Below the pieces are notes generated by a model. The model ran no database searches and was not told the DNA's origin. It saw only the letters and a program-made list of their open reading frames with translations. Both the position numbers and the translations under genes were made by a program. This document shows, one piece after another, positions 22,651-33,781 of a stretch of 64,000 nucleotides of DNA. Within the stretch, counting starts at the first letter, position 1. Every line of letters starts with the position of its first letter. Source of the stretch: Colocasia esculenta (taxonomy: Eukaryota; Streptophyta; Magnoliopsida; Alismatales; Araceae); assembly GCA_014218235.1 (NCBI GenBank), contig JACBKR010001245.1, positions 744,001 to 808,000 of the forward strand, in the 5' to 3' direction.

Positions 22651-23818
22651 GTTAGTACATAATCCGATTGGCTCCATTTGCATGCTTTTTCCATCCTGTT
22701 TCTTTTTCTGCAGAAATTAGATTCCTGTAGTTGTTTAATGTGGGGTTTATAAATATTTTTTTAAATGCCATAGAGACATGCAAGGCACATCTATTGACCT
22801 GTAGTTGTTTGGTGCTGCGAGCAGCTTCTGCTGATCGATTGACCATTGCCATTCATTTGACAATCTGAATGTGAGAAATGCCTCCTGCACATCCTGCGAA
22901 CATGAGATCCTTGCAGGACTGTTTGTGCTGGATCCAATGATGCTGGATTTTACACTCTCTACTTCAGATTCTACTGATCTTTCTGTGCTTGCTAGTTGAA
23001 GGATTTAATGTGTGCGAACCCGCATCTGCTCTTTTCACCTTCTCGTATTTCCTGTCCTTCACATTGTCTATTGGTGCGCATGAGGTGGAAAAATGCTGAT
23101 CCCATTTTTTAGCAGAACGTGTTTCACTTTGTTATAATGTAATGGCTACAAGTTGGTCTCCACTTGCAAAAACTTTGCTATTGTTGCGATATTTCTAAAA
23201 TTCTTGGTGTGAGCTCTCCCTTGTTTAACTAGAGTATATGATGCTACAAGAACTACTCGTGATATTTCAGCATCAGATGGCGTTTTGGTGGAGATATACT
23301 TCAGATTAGTGACTCTGGAAATTGCAGCTTCTTCTGATGACATAATTATTATCGTGTCCATCTTAAAACCATAATATTAGAGCAGGTGGACAGTTGCTAG
23401 GGCACCTATTCTATTAATATTTTGGTAAGAATGATATTACTGCTGCTATTGTGAATGTGATGTTCTTCCTCCGTTTTTACTATCTAAAACAAGTCAGACA
23501 ATGACTACATTAGGAATCCCTCAATAAGAGATTAGCCATATTGCATTAAATGCTCTAACATATACGCATAATGACATTTGAAGGTTAAAAAGTTCATTTG
23601 AAGCTGTACACCACCTATGATAGCAATTGAAAGATTGACTTCCTTCTGCTCTTGTGGCTTGTAGGGAACTTTGGGGGTGGCAGGAAGGGAACTTTCTGCA
23701 AAGAAATTCTAGGAGTGGTAAGGATTCTGGTGTTTGCACATGTATCTCCTTATTTTTCGTTGGTTGCATATGATTATTTTCTAAACTTTGTAACTCCTTT
23801 TTTTTTTACCTAGTAGAC
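22651..23818. other. CACTA interior, no gene recognised
   Basis: Intron-like sequence. ORFs on the minus strand (22652-22852, 23146-23361, 23521-23769) show no domains. Confidence 0.4.
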
Positions 23819-25017
23819 ATGTCAAACTGCTTGTGGGATGAAGTAAATAACAATGATGATGATCTACTATACATGCTTGGGGAGCATACACCAGTTAAGG
23901 ACTGTGCAGACTTAGATTACCTAATTTCTGACAATGGAGGTACTGCCATGCTGTTTGCTATTCGCATACATTTCATACTTGAACAGAATATGCATCACTT
24001 ATTCTAATACAAGAACGGAATTCAGACAAGGGAAAAGATAGTGTAGAGGAGTCTGTAGAATCTTCACAGCAAAAAAGGAGGCACATGCTGCAATTTAACT
24101 CTGATGATGCTGACAGCATTAGTATGGAACTCTCTTCTGCCTTCATAAAATCCAAGGTTGATGATCCAACCTGGAGATTTCTTTAGATTATGCTAGCATA
24201 TATTTTCTGCTACTTTTCTTGACTCGTGCTGTAATCCTTTAGAATATATAATATATGTTTTTCTGCTTTAGATTGGAGACTCATTTATGGAGGAGGGAGT
24301 AAACAATGAGAATATGCAGTGGGTCTCTGGCTTTCTGGGTTAGTCTTCTTGCCTTTAGCTCTTGATTGCTTAGTTCCTTTAGAACTGTTTTTCTTATTTC
24401 TTATTTCCTTTTATGATTTTCATTAGATGGACAGGAAGGATTGGATCAGTCATCAGAACATTGGTTGGCGAGTTGCTTTAATGAAAATGAGATCCATTTC
24501 AGCTCAGATGAAATGTATGCCCTTTTTAAAGTTTCAATTTAATTTTATGCTTCAACATAATCCAAATGCTGAATTTATGTATTTCCTGTGAAAGAAATAT
24601 TTCTGGCACCTCTGATGATCATGCTGATATTTCAGGTGAGATTATTCATCATCTTAAGCTATTAGCAGCTTTTCTTCTTTTCTATGTTTTATCTTATCAA
24701 ATTAAGCAACAATTCCTTATCTATGAATTAATTCTTACGGGAGCCACATTAGAACATGATTGATATTGGCTTGTCATTATAGAACAATGCAATGTAGTCC
24801 TCCATAAGGAAACTGTTACAGCACCAGCGATGGTCTCAACCACTCCCTGCAGCAAATTCAAAGGTACCTGCCAATTGAGCTGCATCTTCTTTTCTCCATC
24901 ACTCACTACTATAACTGGCCTAGCCATTTCTCTTTCCTCAGCCTAGCTTCTCTGATCCACATATTTTATTTTTATGATAACCAGGTCAGAAATCTTACAT
25001 CAGAACACCAACAATCT
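23819..25017 (+). pseudogene. Captured XRI1-like gene segment, seven exons in frame
   Basis: Exons join in phase: 23819-23939 (CLWDEVNNNDDDLLYMLGEH, then TPVKDCADLDYL), 24014-24156 (SQQKRRHMLQFNSDDADS), 24272-24338, 24427-24514 (HWLASCFNENEIHFSS), 24595-24635, 24783-24863, and one from 24985 that ends RTPTI-stop. The TPVKDC and KRRxMLQF motifs match plant XRI1 (X-ray induced transcript 1)-type proteins, which have been linked to DNA repair and meiosis. The conserved C-terminal segment after RTPT is lost to the stop. An ATG stands at the start but may not be the parent's own. The open frame across six introns is striking for a captured fragment. Confidence 0.65.
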
Positions 25018-25500
25018 GAACCAGGTTTCTTTTGTTACATGTGTGTCTCTGGCTTCTACCTCATGCATTTCTTTTTGGGTCAGGTTTGCATGATATGCAG
25101 TGGCCAGCTAGTAAGAAAGTTCTAATTTGTTTATTAGAATACTCTATTGACATGAATCCCACCCTTTTGTCAACTGAATATCATCATTCTCCGAGTTGTG
25201 CCAGCAATGCCAACTGATCTTTCATCATGCTATTAGTGATTCAGAAAATCTTGTGTGACATGTATTGCTTTAGGCTTTATCTGCATTGCCCCCTTTTTTC
25301 TGGAAGCACTCTGAAGAAAAGGAAAAGAACTAAAATTCTGACTATAACCTGGTATGGAAATTTGAAGACATCCATCTAAACAATTGCCAAAAGAGTGGTG
25401 TCACTATGTGTATGTATGTCAAGCTCACTAGCTATGTATTGCTAGCAGTCTCTGGCTCTCTGCTTCGGACCTATGATTCCTCTTGAGAGTTAATTAGAAG

Positions 25501-25749
25501 GTGGCTGAAATGGATAACCAACTTTTGGTTCTTATTTGTACCAACCTCCCTATTCATATTCCCTGGCAATTGTTCCCTTGGTGGAATGAGTTCCTTAAAT
25601 TTCATAGAATTATGTCTCTTCAGTTCATTCATACTGTTAGAGAATGCAATAAGGTTGCTGATCAGCTAGCTAACTATGCTTGCAATTATAAACAGGATAA
25701 AATTTCCTTGATGTCAATTCCCTTCCTTTGGCAGCCAAGGGGAGTTTAA
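25501..25749 (+). pseudogene. RNase H remnant of the LINE
   Basis: The reading frame carries WWNEFLKFHRIMSLQFIHTV and RECNKVADQLANYA, the C-terminal RNase H block (with the conserved NxxAD) usual at the end of plant LINE ORF2. The first few codons belong to the TSD rather than the element. Everything upstream (endonuclease, reverse transcriptase) was lost by 5' truncation. Confidence 0.75.
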
Positions 25750-26986
25750 TTTTGGACAAATCTGGTGTTCCTAATCTCAGAAATGGAAAAGGTGGAACTG
25801 CAAAGGATTGATTCTGTTTTTGAGGATCCCTTACTTCGAATATGTGTACTCTTTGGGCTACTTTTGGGCAAGTTCTTTCAGCTGGTTCAAGGGAGATTCT
25901 GGGCCACCTCCTGTCAGATTCTTGGATAGAATTTTATCAAAGAAATTCCAGAGATCTTTATCTAAAAATGGAATACCAATGGAATTTTCCCACTTGATTT
26001 CTCATTCTTGGATGGTATCAGCTTGGATATACTTATTCTGGAATCTTTTCATAGGACAGATTCCCTCAGAATTTTGCTTGCTCCAGTTTATTTACAGTTT
26101 ATGGAGGGGTTATTCCAACATTCAGATGGATGCTAGGAGAAGTGATTATTTCAGCTTTGATCATCTGTTTCTGCCAGTTGGGCTTATTCCTTTTATGGAG
26201 CTACTTCAGTTCTGGTTCAGGAATTTTCAAGAAATTATTCTACTATGGGACTGTTGGAGCTGCAGATCTGAGCATTTTTTCAGGAATGATCCTTCACATT
26301 CTTGGTGGCAGACCTCTTTAGGGAGCTTGCAGTGCTCTTGGATCAAGGATTGTCTCCTTCCATTTTTATGGAAAAGACATTTCAGTTTTTGGAGCTGTTA
26401 TTGGCAGATTTCTATAGGGTGTTGGAGCAGCTTCAGTGGAGATGTGCATATCAACAAATACTCAGGGAAATGGCTATTATTGGTTATGGCTTTTCCATTT
26501 GACATTTGTATCTTTAGGGGGCTGTTACTACCTCTTCCCTCCAGGAAACATGTTCCTATTGATCAGGATCTTCCAGTTGCATTCTTGGATACTGCTTATC
26601 ATATGGAGGGGTTTTTTCAGTTTTGGTTCAGGGATTTCCAGATGGAGTCTATGCTGACAGTGGTCTTCATTTCAGTTCTGGTTCAGGATTTTCAGGATTT
26701 TCAGAAGGAGCTTTTACTGACAGTCTTCATTGAGAGGAGATGTGTTCATCTTCATTCAGTCTGCTCAGATCTTCTAGTTGGAGCTGTAGCTATGCTATTC
26801 TCTTCTGTGGAGATGTGGAGCTCAGCAACAACTAAGGGAAGTTCTCTTTTATTGATTCTTATGGCTACTTCATTTCATATTTGTATTCTTAGGGTAAGGT
26901 TTATGTCCCCCCCTCCATGATTAATATAATAAAATAGGGTCACCCCGGGGTCCCTGAGAAATTCCGGGTTAAAAAAAAAAAAAAAA
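25508..26986 (+). mobile_element. 5'-truncated LINE with 16-bp TSD and poly(A)
   Basis: AATTAGAAGGTGGCTG occurs at 25492-25507 and again at 26985-27000, with a poly(A) run (about 26971-26986) before the second copy. That is the signature of target-primed LINE insertion. The 5' part, to the stop at 25747-25749, encodes the end of a LINE RNase H domain (FIHTVRECNKVADQLANYA). About 1.2 kb of 3' UTR follows, with repeated TTCAGTTCTGGTTCAGG-type modules. The insertion landed inside the CACTA cargo. Confidence 0.9.
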
Positions 26987-27000
26987 TTAGAAGGTGGCTG

Positions 27001-27947
27001 CCCTGGCATACCCAAGGTGGCTGCCCTGGCTCTCTGAATAAAATCTTGACTATTAATGCACATTTCTACATCTAGATGGTTATTATAACCACGGGGAGTT
27101 CAATGGAATATTATCATTATTATTATTTTCACATTTTTGTCATTTTGGTACTAGTGTCAAATGCGTTTGAGCTTTCCGTGGAAGTGTGCTGAGTTATTGA
27201 ACAGTCCCAGGAACGATCTAGAACTGAATGTTTGCTGTCAAGTGGGTACACCGTCATGGCAAATAAAGATGTTTATAATTGTGATACTGATGTTAGATAA
27301 CAAGATGAATTATTTGCAGTCTGAAAATCGTCTCAGCAAAATGATGTTTACCAGTTAACTTTCATTGTGTACTCAAGCAGTGGCCTAATGGTTACCACTC
27401 CATGTATACCAAGTTGTAAAGGTCAAGGGTTCAGATACCACTGGGAATAGGATTCTAAGGAATTTCTAAAGAATAATATAGGAGGCCAGTTTTTCAACCA
27501 AGAAAAAAAAAGGGTTAACTCTCATGTGGTAGAAAAATAGTTAACTTTCACATCCCTTTTTGTACTGTAGCATAAGTTGAACTGGAGCTTTTGACTATGA
27601 TTTCTAGGGATCTAGGAATCTTTGAAGATTTGGAAGGCCCCTGAGTTGTTTTAACAGAGATATCTATGCAACTGTTTGAAGATTTTGCACATGGTTTTCT
27701 TTCTCTCCTTCTAATCTCACACTGTATTAACTTGGTGCCGTATGATGGTACTTCAGAATGTTACTTTCCTCAGAAGGATGACATTTCTATCCTCAGATTT
27801 GTTCATCGGATTTTTTTATCTATAATAAATTGTGATGCCTTTCACTTTGGGGAAATATGTCTCCTTGTAAGAGAATCATATGGCAGATTTTTGTCACCTT
27901 CTGGTCAGGGTGCAATGTCCATCAATGGCACATCTGGGCCTAACAGG
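27001..27947. other. CACTA interior, unassigned
   Basis: It continues the sequence broken by the LINE. An ORF at 27666-27956 (YDGTSECYFPQKDDISILRF) is possibly from a captured exon, but I do not recognise it. A 33-bp segment near 27917-27949 is repeated at 27980-28012. Confidence 0.35.
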
Positions 27948-30245
27948 GGAAACTGACGGAGTTAGTTTAGTTAAGAAATGTCCATCAATGGCACATCTGG
28001 GCCTAACAGGGGCCTAATGCTCAAAGTCAAAATAAACAAGTTAGTTTAGTTTAGAAATGAAAAACTTAGGTTTGTGGGTCCAAAATTAAAAATACTCATC
28101 TGATTGGCCTCCGGTTTGTTCCAGAACGATCGGGGCGATGAGTGTGACTTGTGGAAACCGGCGGAGTTCAATTCGGACTCCTGGTTTGACCTCGACGCTC
28201 CAAGTCGTCTTAACCAAGTTAGTTTAGTTAAAAAAAAAAATACTTCGGTTTGAGGGTCCAATATTAGAAATACTCTTCCGATTGGCCTCCGGTTTGTTCC
28301 AGCATGGTCGGGCCGATGAGTGTGACTTGTGGAAATTGACATAGTTCAATTCGGACTCCCGGTTTGACCGCGACGCGCCAAGTCGTAACCAAGTTAGTTT
28401 AGTTTAAAATGAAGAAGACTTCGGTTTGAGGGACCAAAATTAGAAATACTCATCCGATTGGCCTCGGTTTGTTCCAGCACGGTCGGACCGATGAGTGTGA
28501 CTTGTAAAAACTGACGGAGTTAAATTCGGACTCCCGGTTTGACCTCGACGCTCCAAGTCGTCTTAACCAAGTTAGTTTAGTAAAAAATGAAAAACTTCGG
28601 TTTGAGGGACCAAAATTAGAAATACTCATCCGATTGGCCTCCGGTTTGTTCCAACACGGTCGGGGCGATGAGTGTGACTTGTGAAAATGACGGAGTTCAA
28701 TTCGGACTCCTGGTTTGACCTCGACGCTCCAAGTCGTCTTAACCAAGTTAGTTTAGTTAAAAAATAAAAAACTTCGATTTATGGGTCCAATATTAGAAAT
28801 ACTCTTCCGATTGGCCTTCGGTTTGTTCCAGAACGGTCGGGCCGATGAGTGTGACTTGTGGAAACTGACGGAGTTCAATTCGGACTCCCGGTTTGAGCTC
28901 GACGCTCAAAGTCACAATAAACAAGCTAGTTTAGTTAAGAAATGAAAAAATTAGGTTTGTGGGTCTAAAATTAAAAATACTCATCCGATTGGCCTCCGGT
29001 TTGTTCCAGAACGGTCGGGGCGATGAGTGTGACTTGTGGAAACTGACGGAGTTCAATTCGGACTCCCGGTTTGAGCTCGACGCTCAAAGTCACAATAAAC
29101 AAGTTAGTTTAGTTTAGAAATGAAAAACTTAGGTTTGTGGGTCCAAAATTAAAAATACTCATCCGATTGGCCTCCGGTTTGTTCCAGAACGGTCGGGGCG
29201 ATGAGTCTGACTTGTGGAAACCGACGGAGTTCAATTCGGACTCCCGGTTTGAGCTCGACGCTCAAAGTCACAATAAAAAAACTAGTTTAGTTTAGAAATG
29301 AAAAACTTAGATTTGTGGCTCAAAATAAAAATACTCATCCGATTGGCCTCCGATTTATTCCAAAACGGTCGGGGCGATGAGTGTGACTTGTGGAAACCGA
29401 CGGAGTTCAATTCGAACTCCGGTTTGAGCTCGACGCTCCAAGTCGTCTTAACCAAGTTAGTTTAGTTAAAAAATGAAAAACTTCGGTTTGAGGGATCAAA
29501 ATTAGAAATACTCATCCGATTGGCCTCCGGTTTGTTCCAGCACGGTCGGACCGATGAGTGTGACTTGTGAAAACTGACGGAGTTAAATTCGGACTCCCGG
29601 TTTGACCTCGAAGCTCCAAGTCGTCTTAACCAAGTTAGTTTAGTTAAAAAATGAAAAACTTCGGTTTGAGGGACCAAAATTAGAAATACTCATCCGATTG
29701 GCCTCCGGTTTGTTCCAACACGGTCGGGCCGATGAGTGTGACTTGTGGAAACTGACGGAGTTCAATTCGAACTCCTGGTTTGACCTCGACGCTCCAAGTC
29801 GTCTTAGCCAAGTTAGTTTAGTTAAAAAATGAAAAACTTCGGTTTATGGGTCTAATATTAGAAATACTCTTCCGATTGGCCTTCGGTTTGTTCCAGCATG
29901 GTCGGGCCGATGAGTGTGACTTGTGGAAACTGACGGAGTTCAATTCGGACTCCCGGTTTGACTGCGACGCTCCAAGTCGTCTTATCCAAGTTAGTTTAGT
30001 TAAAAAATGAAAAACTTCGATTTGAGGGACCAAAATTAGAAATACTCTTCCAATTGGCCTCGGTTTGTTCCAGCACGGTCGGGCCGATGAGTGTGACTTG
30101 TGAAAACTGACGGAGTTCAATTCGGACTCCCGGTTTGACTGCGACGCTCCAAGTCGTCTTAACCAAGTTAGTTTAGTTAAAAAAATGAAGAACTTCGGTT
30201 TGAGGGTCCAAAATTAGAAATACTCATCTAATTGACCTCCATTGC
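27948..30245 (+). repeat. Tandem array of about 13 units of ~177 bp
   Basis: Units begin AAGTTAGTTTAGTT near 28038, 28216, 28391, 28569, 28744, and so on to about 30166, spaced 175-179 bp. Each holds a GATTGGCCTCCGGTTTGTTC block and a GATGAGTGTGACTTGTGG block. Two sub-types mix: one with GTGGGTCCAAAATTAAAAAT plus GCTCAAAGTCACAATAAAC, the other with GAGGGACCAAAATTAGAAAT plus GCTCCAAGTCGTCTTAACC. Because 177 is a multiple of three, minus-strand frames stay open over one to two units (peptide LTWLRRLGASRSNRESE). I regard these as repeat artefacts. Confidence 0.95.
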
Positions 30246-30336
30246 TTATAGTTTTATTTAATTTATGCTTCTAAAATAAGTTAATGCTTATAATAATATT
30301 TAATTTTAACTTATTATTGTTATATATGTATTGTAG

Positions 30337-30402
30337 GTTCCTTCATCGGGTGGAGTGGGAGGACACGAGCACGAGGATGAAGACGAAGACGAGGCATCAT
30401 GA
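30337..30402 (+). pseudogene. Acidic last exon, possibly of the element's own transposon gene
   Basis: After a good acceptor (TATATATGTATTGTAG) the segment encodes VPSSGGVGGHEHEDEDEDEAS and a stop. It is followed by a T/A-rich 3' UTR-like stretch with ATTATTATTGTGGACATTTT words. A short acidic C-terminal tail just inside the right subterminal repeats is where a CACTA-encoded protein would end. The rest of that gene is absent or replaced by the 177-bp array. This is inference from position and composition. Confidence 0.35.
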
Positions 30403-30690
30403 CTTTCATTTCATTATTATTATTGTGTAGACATTTTTATTATTGTTGTTGGCATTATATTATTGTGATGTTGTGGATATTTTTATTCTTATTGTGGACA
30501 TTTTATTATTCTGATGTTGTGGATATTTTTATTATTGTTGTGTTGTGGATATTTTTATTATTGTTTTGTTGTGGATCTTTTTATTATTTTGTGTTGTAGA
30601 CATTTTATTGTGGACAATTATTATTGTTGTGGATATTATTTATTTTACGCAGGTTATTTTCCTAAAATGTATATCTTTTTTTAAAAAAAA
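30403..30690 (+). repeat. Low-complexity TTATTATTGTTGTGGA repeats
   Basis: Irregular repeats of TTGTGGATATTTTTATTATTG between the acidic exon and the right subterminal repeats. It is probably the 3' UTR of the lost transposon gene. Confidence 0.6.
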
Positions 30691-30699
30691 TATTAAAAA

Positions 30700-31245
30700 A
30701 TAGAGACCGATTAGAGACCGAAATAATTCGGTCCCTATTCGGTCCCTATTTTAGGGACCGAATAGGGACCGAATATTCGGTCCCTGTTTAGGGACCGAAT
30801 ATTCAGGGACCGAATAGGGACCAACTCAGTTCGGTCCCTGTTTAGGGACCGAATATTCGGTCCCTATTCGGTCCCTATTTGTAGGGACCGAATAGGGACC
30901 GAATTATTTCGGTCCCTAAATAGGGACTGACCTGATTCGGTCCCTATTTTTAGGGACCGAATTATTTCGGTCCCTAAATAGGGACCGAATATTCGGTCCC
31001 TATTCGGTCTCTATTTTAGGGACCGAACTGGGACCGAATACGTTCGGTCCCTAAATAGGGACCGATCTGATTCGGTCCCTATTCGGTCCCTATTTAGTGA
31101 CCGAATATGGACCAAATTTAGTCGGTCACAGATTTGTGACCAGAAATTTTTGACCGACAAATTCGGTCACTATTCGGTCCCTATTCGGTCTCTGAACTGT
31201 TTAGGGACCGAATAGAGACCGAATATTTCGGTCTCTATTTCTGAT
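30700..31245. repeat. Right subterminal repeat array of the CACTA element
   Basis: Many copies of TTCGGTCCCTATTCGGTCCC and its reverse, matching the left array. The TIR at 31246-31258 follows. Confidence 0.9.
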
Positions 31246-31544
31246 TTTTCTTGTAGTAGATCAAGAAGACACAACGGAAAAAAAGATTTAAAATTTGATC
31301 GCGATCCATTTTGGGATTCACAAACTAGACTATCGGGTAATCGAATCACCATCGGGTAATCGAATCACCTTGTGCGGAATCGGATCCGCGTTCGTATGAT
31401 TCTGTGGAGGTGACGCCACAAGCCGTTCAGCCTCTAGTGGTGTCCACGCGGTCTTCCTCGCGACGATCCACGTCGGCTCCCTCGAGTTCCGCAACGCTCG
31501 AAGACAGAGCTTGGATCCGTGTCGATCTCTACGACATAGGTGAC

Positions 31545-31547
<3 letters not shown>

Positions 31548-31617
<70 letters not shown>
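31548..31617 (+). repeat. (GA)n microsatellite in the solo LTR
   Basis: About 35 GA units with one interruption, inside the right part of the LTR. Confidence 0.95.
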
Positions 31618-31619
<2 letters not shown>

Positions 31620-32761
31620 GCCAGGTGGAAACCCTGATGCTTAGCCAGGGTTGTCCCACGCATCAATATATAGAGATGGTGGTTTTTCACAAAAACCCTG
31701 ATCTTTATATATTTAGACCGTCGTCTGAAAACCTATTGCGTGTGACCCTCTAGGCCCAAGTACCAATCCAGTTAATGGCCCAATAAACTAGTAACACTTA
31801 CTAACTTGATTAATTAGTTAATATCTCATATTAGCTAATCAATAATCTGAATCAACTTTATCCAGCCGACTCAGCTGGGCATCCAAACACGTTGGGTGCC
31901 AAGCAACACCATGTGAACCCGGAAGGTATTGGGGTTCTGCAACCCTCACAAGGAACCTTTCCGTCATCAGTTACCGTGTAGATATAATCTCTCATTTGCA
32001 CAATACTCTTGGAACAACTTAGGATATGGCATATTGTCAAATCCTAACTTGTTGTCAAACTAGGATCCGATGCTTTAGATTAATATCAAAAACTCCCTTT
32101 TTGATTTTTTGTCTGCCCTGGCCAGGGACTCCATTACATTGTTCCCTTGAGTATTCTCCATTTGTGTACCGAGGGCAAATGATCCCTTGTTGACCACTCA
32201 ATCCCCTTCGAAGGTCTTCCGCTGTGTCCGAACTTTGATTATATGAAATCTCTTGGATAGAGATTCTTAGGCCAAACTCAAAACACAGAAGTCCACCAAC
32301 AAGGTGTCTTTAGTGTCTCAGGTCTAAAGACCATCTACACAACTGTGACAATCGAATCTTTCTAGTTGACAGTTAGGTACAATACCATCTAGTAATTCTA
32401 TTGGATCAATTCAGTGAACTCTTTCTCTATAGAGCACATATTGTTTCTCCTTAGTGTCTACACACATATGACTTTGAGATCAGTCATCCTCATATGAGCG
32501 GGAGTAAACAATACTATTCTAACCGGATATCTGATGTCCTTCTCAGGTATCCATCGAATAGGAACATTTTAGAATATGTGTTATTGAGTGAGTAGTCTCA
32601 TTAGTATGATCACACATCATAGTCTACTCACTATTGCACATGTTCATAGACTTATTATAATACCAACATAGTAAAATAATAAACAAAAGTCATTTATTAA
32701 TAACTGAACAAAATGATACAATATCAGATTGGCTTGATGTCCACCTAAGACTAACACTACG

Positions 32762-33765
32762 TGCATCAAACTAAATAATGATAATTTTAGTCTTAAGCTA
32801 CCCCCGGTTATTTTAACCAGGGGTTTCTTAGCCTAATTATGCCACCTCAAGTATATACAGATGTGTGGGCTCTCATAGGTCTAAGACGGACATAAAAAAT
32901 GTTAAAGAATATTTATTACATTTTTAAAATATATTTTTAGTGTACTTTGAGTCTCCTTCATTAGTCAATGTGTATTGACTTATTATATCCACTCAATAAA
33001 AAAACAAAAATGTACTAAAAAAGTATAATAAATATTTTTTTCAAAAATTATCTATGCACAAGGGCACTAGCTAGATCACATTCTTTTAGAATAGGCGTTG
33101 GTGGTACCATCTGATGACAACGAATCCCTCATGGAAAAGCATAAACCTTACTTGACAATCTCGAATATACAATATTGGCATTTAGGTGGAATTTTTCATG
33201 AGTTTTTTTAATACAATTCTTCTTGATTTCTTAAGTTTACTGTTTATTTCGTCTCAGATAAAGGTAATACGTATTGAGAATGATTGTGTAGCATTCTATA
33301 TAATTTTAGTCGTATAACTAAAATATCAAGTGAGTACTTTCTAAATTAAGTTTAAAGATGGAATCCTCGGAGAAAGCTTAAACACCCAAAACTCAGTTTG
33401 TGGGCGTTTCAAACTAATGTTTCTTATGACAAAAGTACAATTAAAAAAATATATTTAACTAAAAATTTCACCAAGATATTAACTAGACTTCCTGGTTAAA
33501 GGATTTTTAAAATCGAGTTGGTCCAAATTTTAACTCATGGTCAACATATCATACTTATATGTAAAAGGTCGCATGACCCCACTTTATTTTTTGGGACTCC
33601 CGAACCATTACTGAACAATACTTGTCGCCCATGTTGTGTAAAGTATAGTTTCATATAATTAACTTATATGAAGATAACAATATCTTTCTCTCTCTCTCTA
33701 GAATTATTTGTTCTTTACATATTTTTCTTTCTATTGGGTTCATGCCTCCTACATTAGAAGCCATG
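32762..33765. other. Non-coding, no gene
   Basis: AT-rich spacer with no protein-like ORF. No repeat boundary was recognised. Confidence 0.5.
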
Positions 33766-33781
33766 AATTACAAGTTGTAGC

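Larger units (their letters stand above)
13528..31258 (+). mobile_element. 17.7-kb CACTA (En/Spm-type) transposon carrying host gene fragments
   Basis: The left end reads AACTACAAGAAAAA. The right end reads TTTTTCTTGTAGTA, so its reverse is TACTACAAGAAAAA. Both are one change from the canonical CACTACAAGAAA. Both ends carry dense subterminal repeats of GGGACCGAATA and its complement (about 13540-13992 and 30700-31245), the usual transposase-binding architecture of this superfamily. It lies wholly inside one LTR. A clean 3-bp TSD is not visible (CGA on the left, GAT on the right). No transposase core is recognisable, only a possible last exon at 30337. Inside are captured exons, a LINE, and satellite-like arrays. 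Confidence 0.85.
13505..32756. mobile_element. Copia-type solo LTR split by a CACTA element
   Basis: Seen directly: TGTTAGGATCTACGG begins at 13505 and CCTAAGACTAACA ends at 32756, giving TGTTAG...CTAACA termini. The 5-mer CTACG lies immediately outside both ends (13500-13504 and 32757-32761), which is the duplication made by retrotransposon integration. Without the insert (13528-31258) the LTR is about 1.52 kb: 23 bp on the left and 1498 bp on the right. It has no coding sequence or second LTR, so it is read as a solo LTR left by recombination. The Copia assignment rests on the TGTTAG/CTAACA ends and general character. Orientation is probably minus but unproven. Confidence 0.85.

Noticed and set aside
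17381..25017. Helitron as the capturing agent
   Set aside because: No TC...CTRR ends or terminal hairpin were seen around the cargo, while CACTA ends and subterminal repeats clearly enclose it.
28046..30120. Series of ~100-codon minus-strand ORFs with the same peptide
   Set aside because: Products of the 177-bp array, whose period is a codon multiple. No start context or promoter.
27948..30245. CRISPR-like regular repeats
   Set aside because: Units are ~177 bp with no short repeat/unique spacer structure, and the genome is a plant.
13525..31261. Clean 3-bp TSD for the CACTA element
   Set aside because: The left flank CGA and right flank GAT do not match, so I do not claim a TSD. The element's limits rest on its TIRs and the split LTR.
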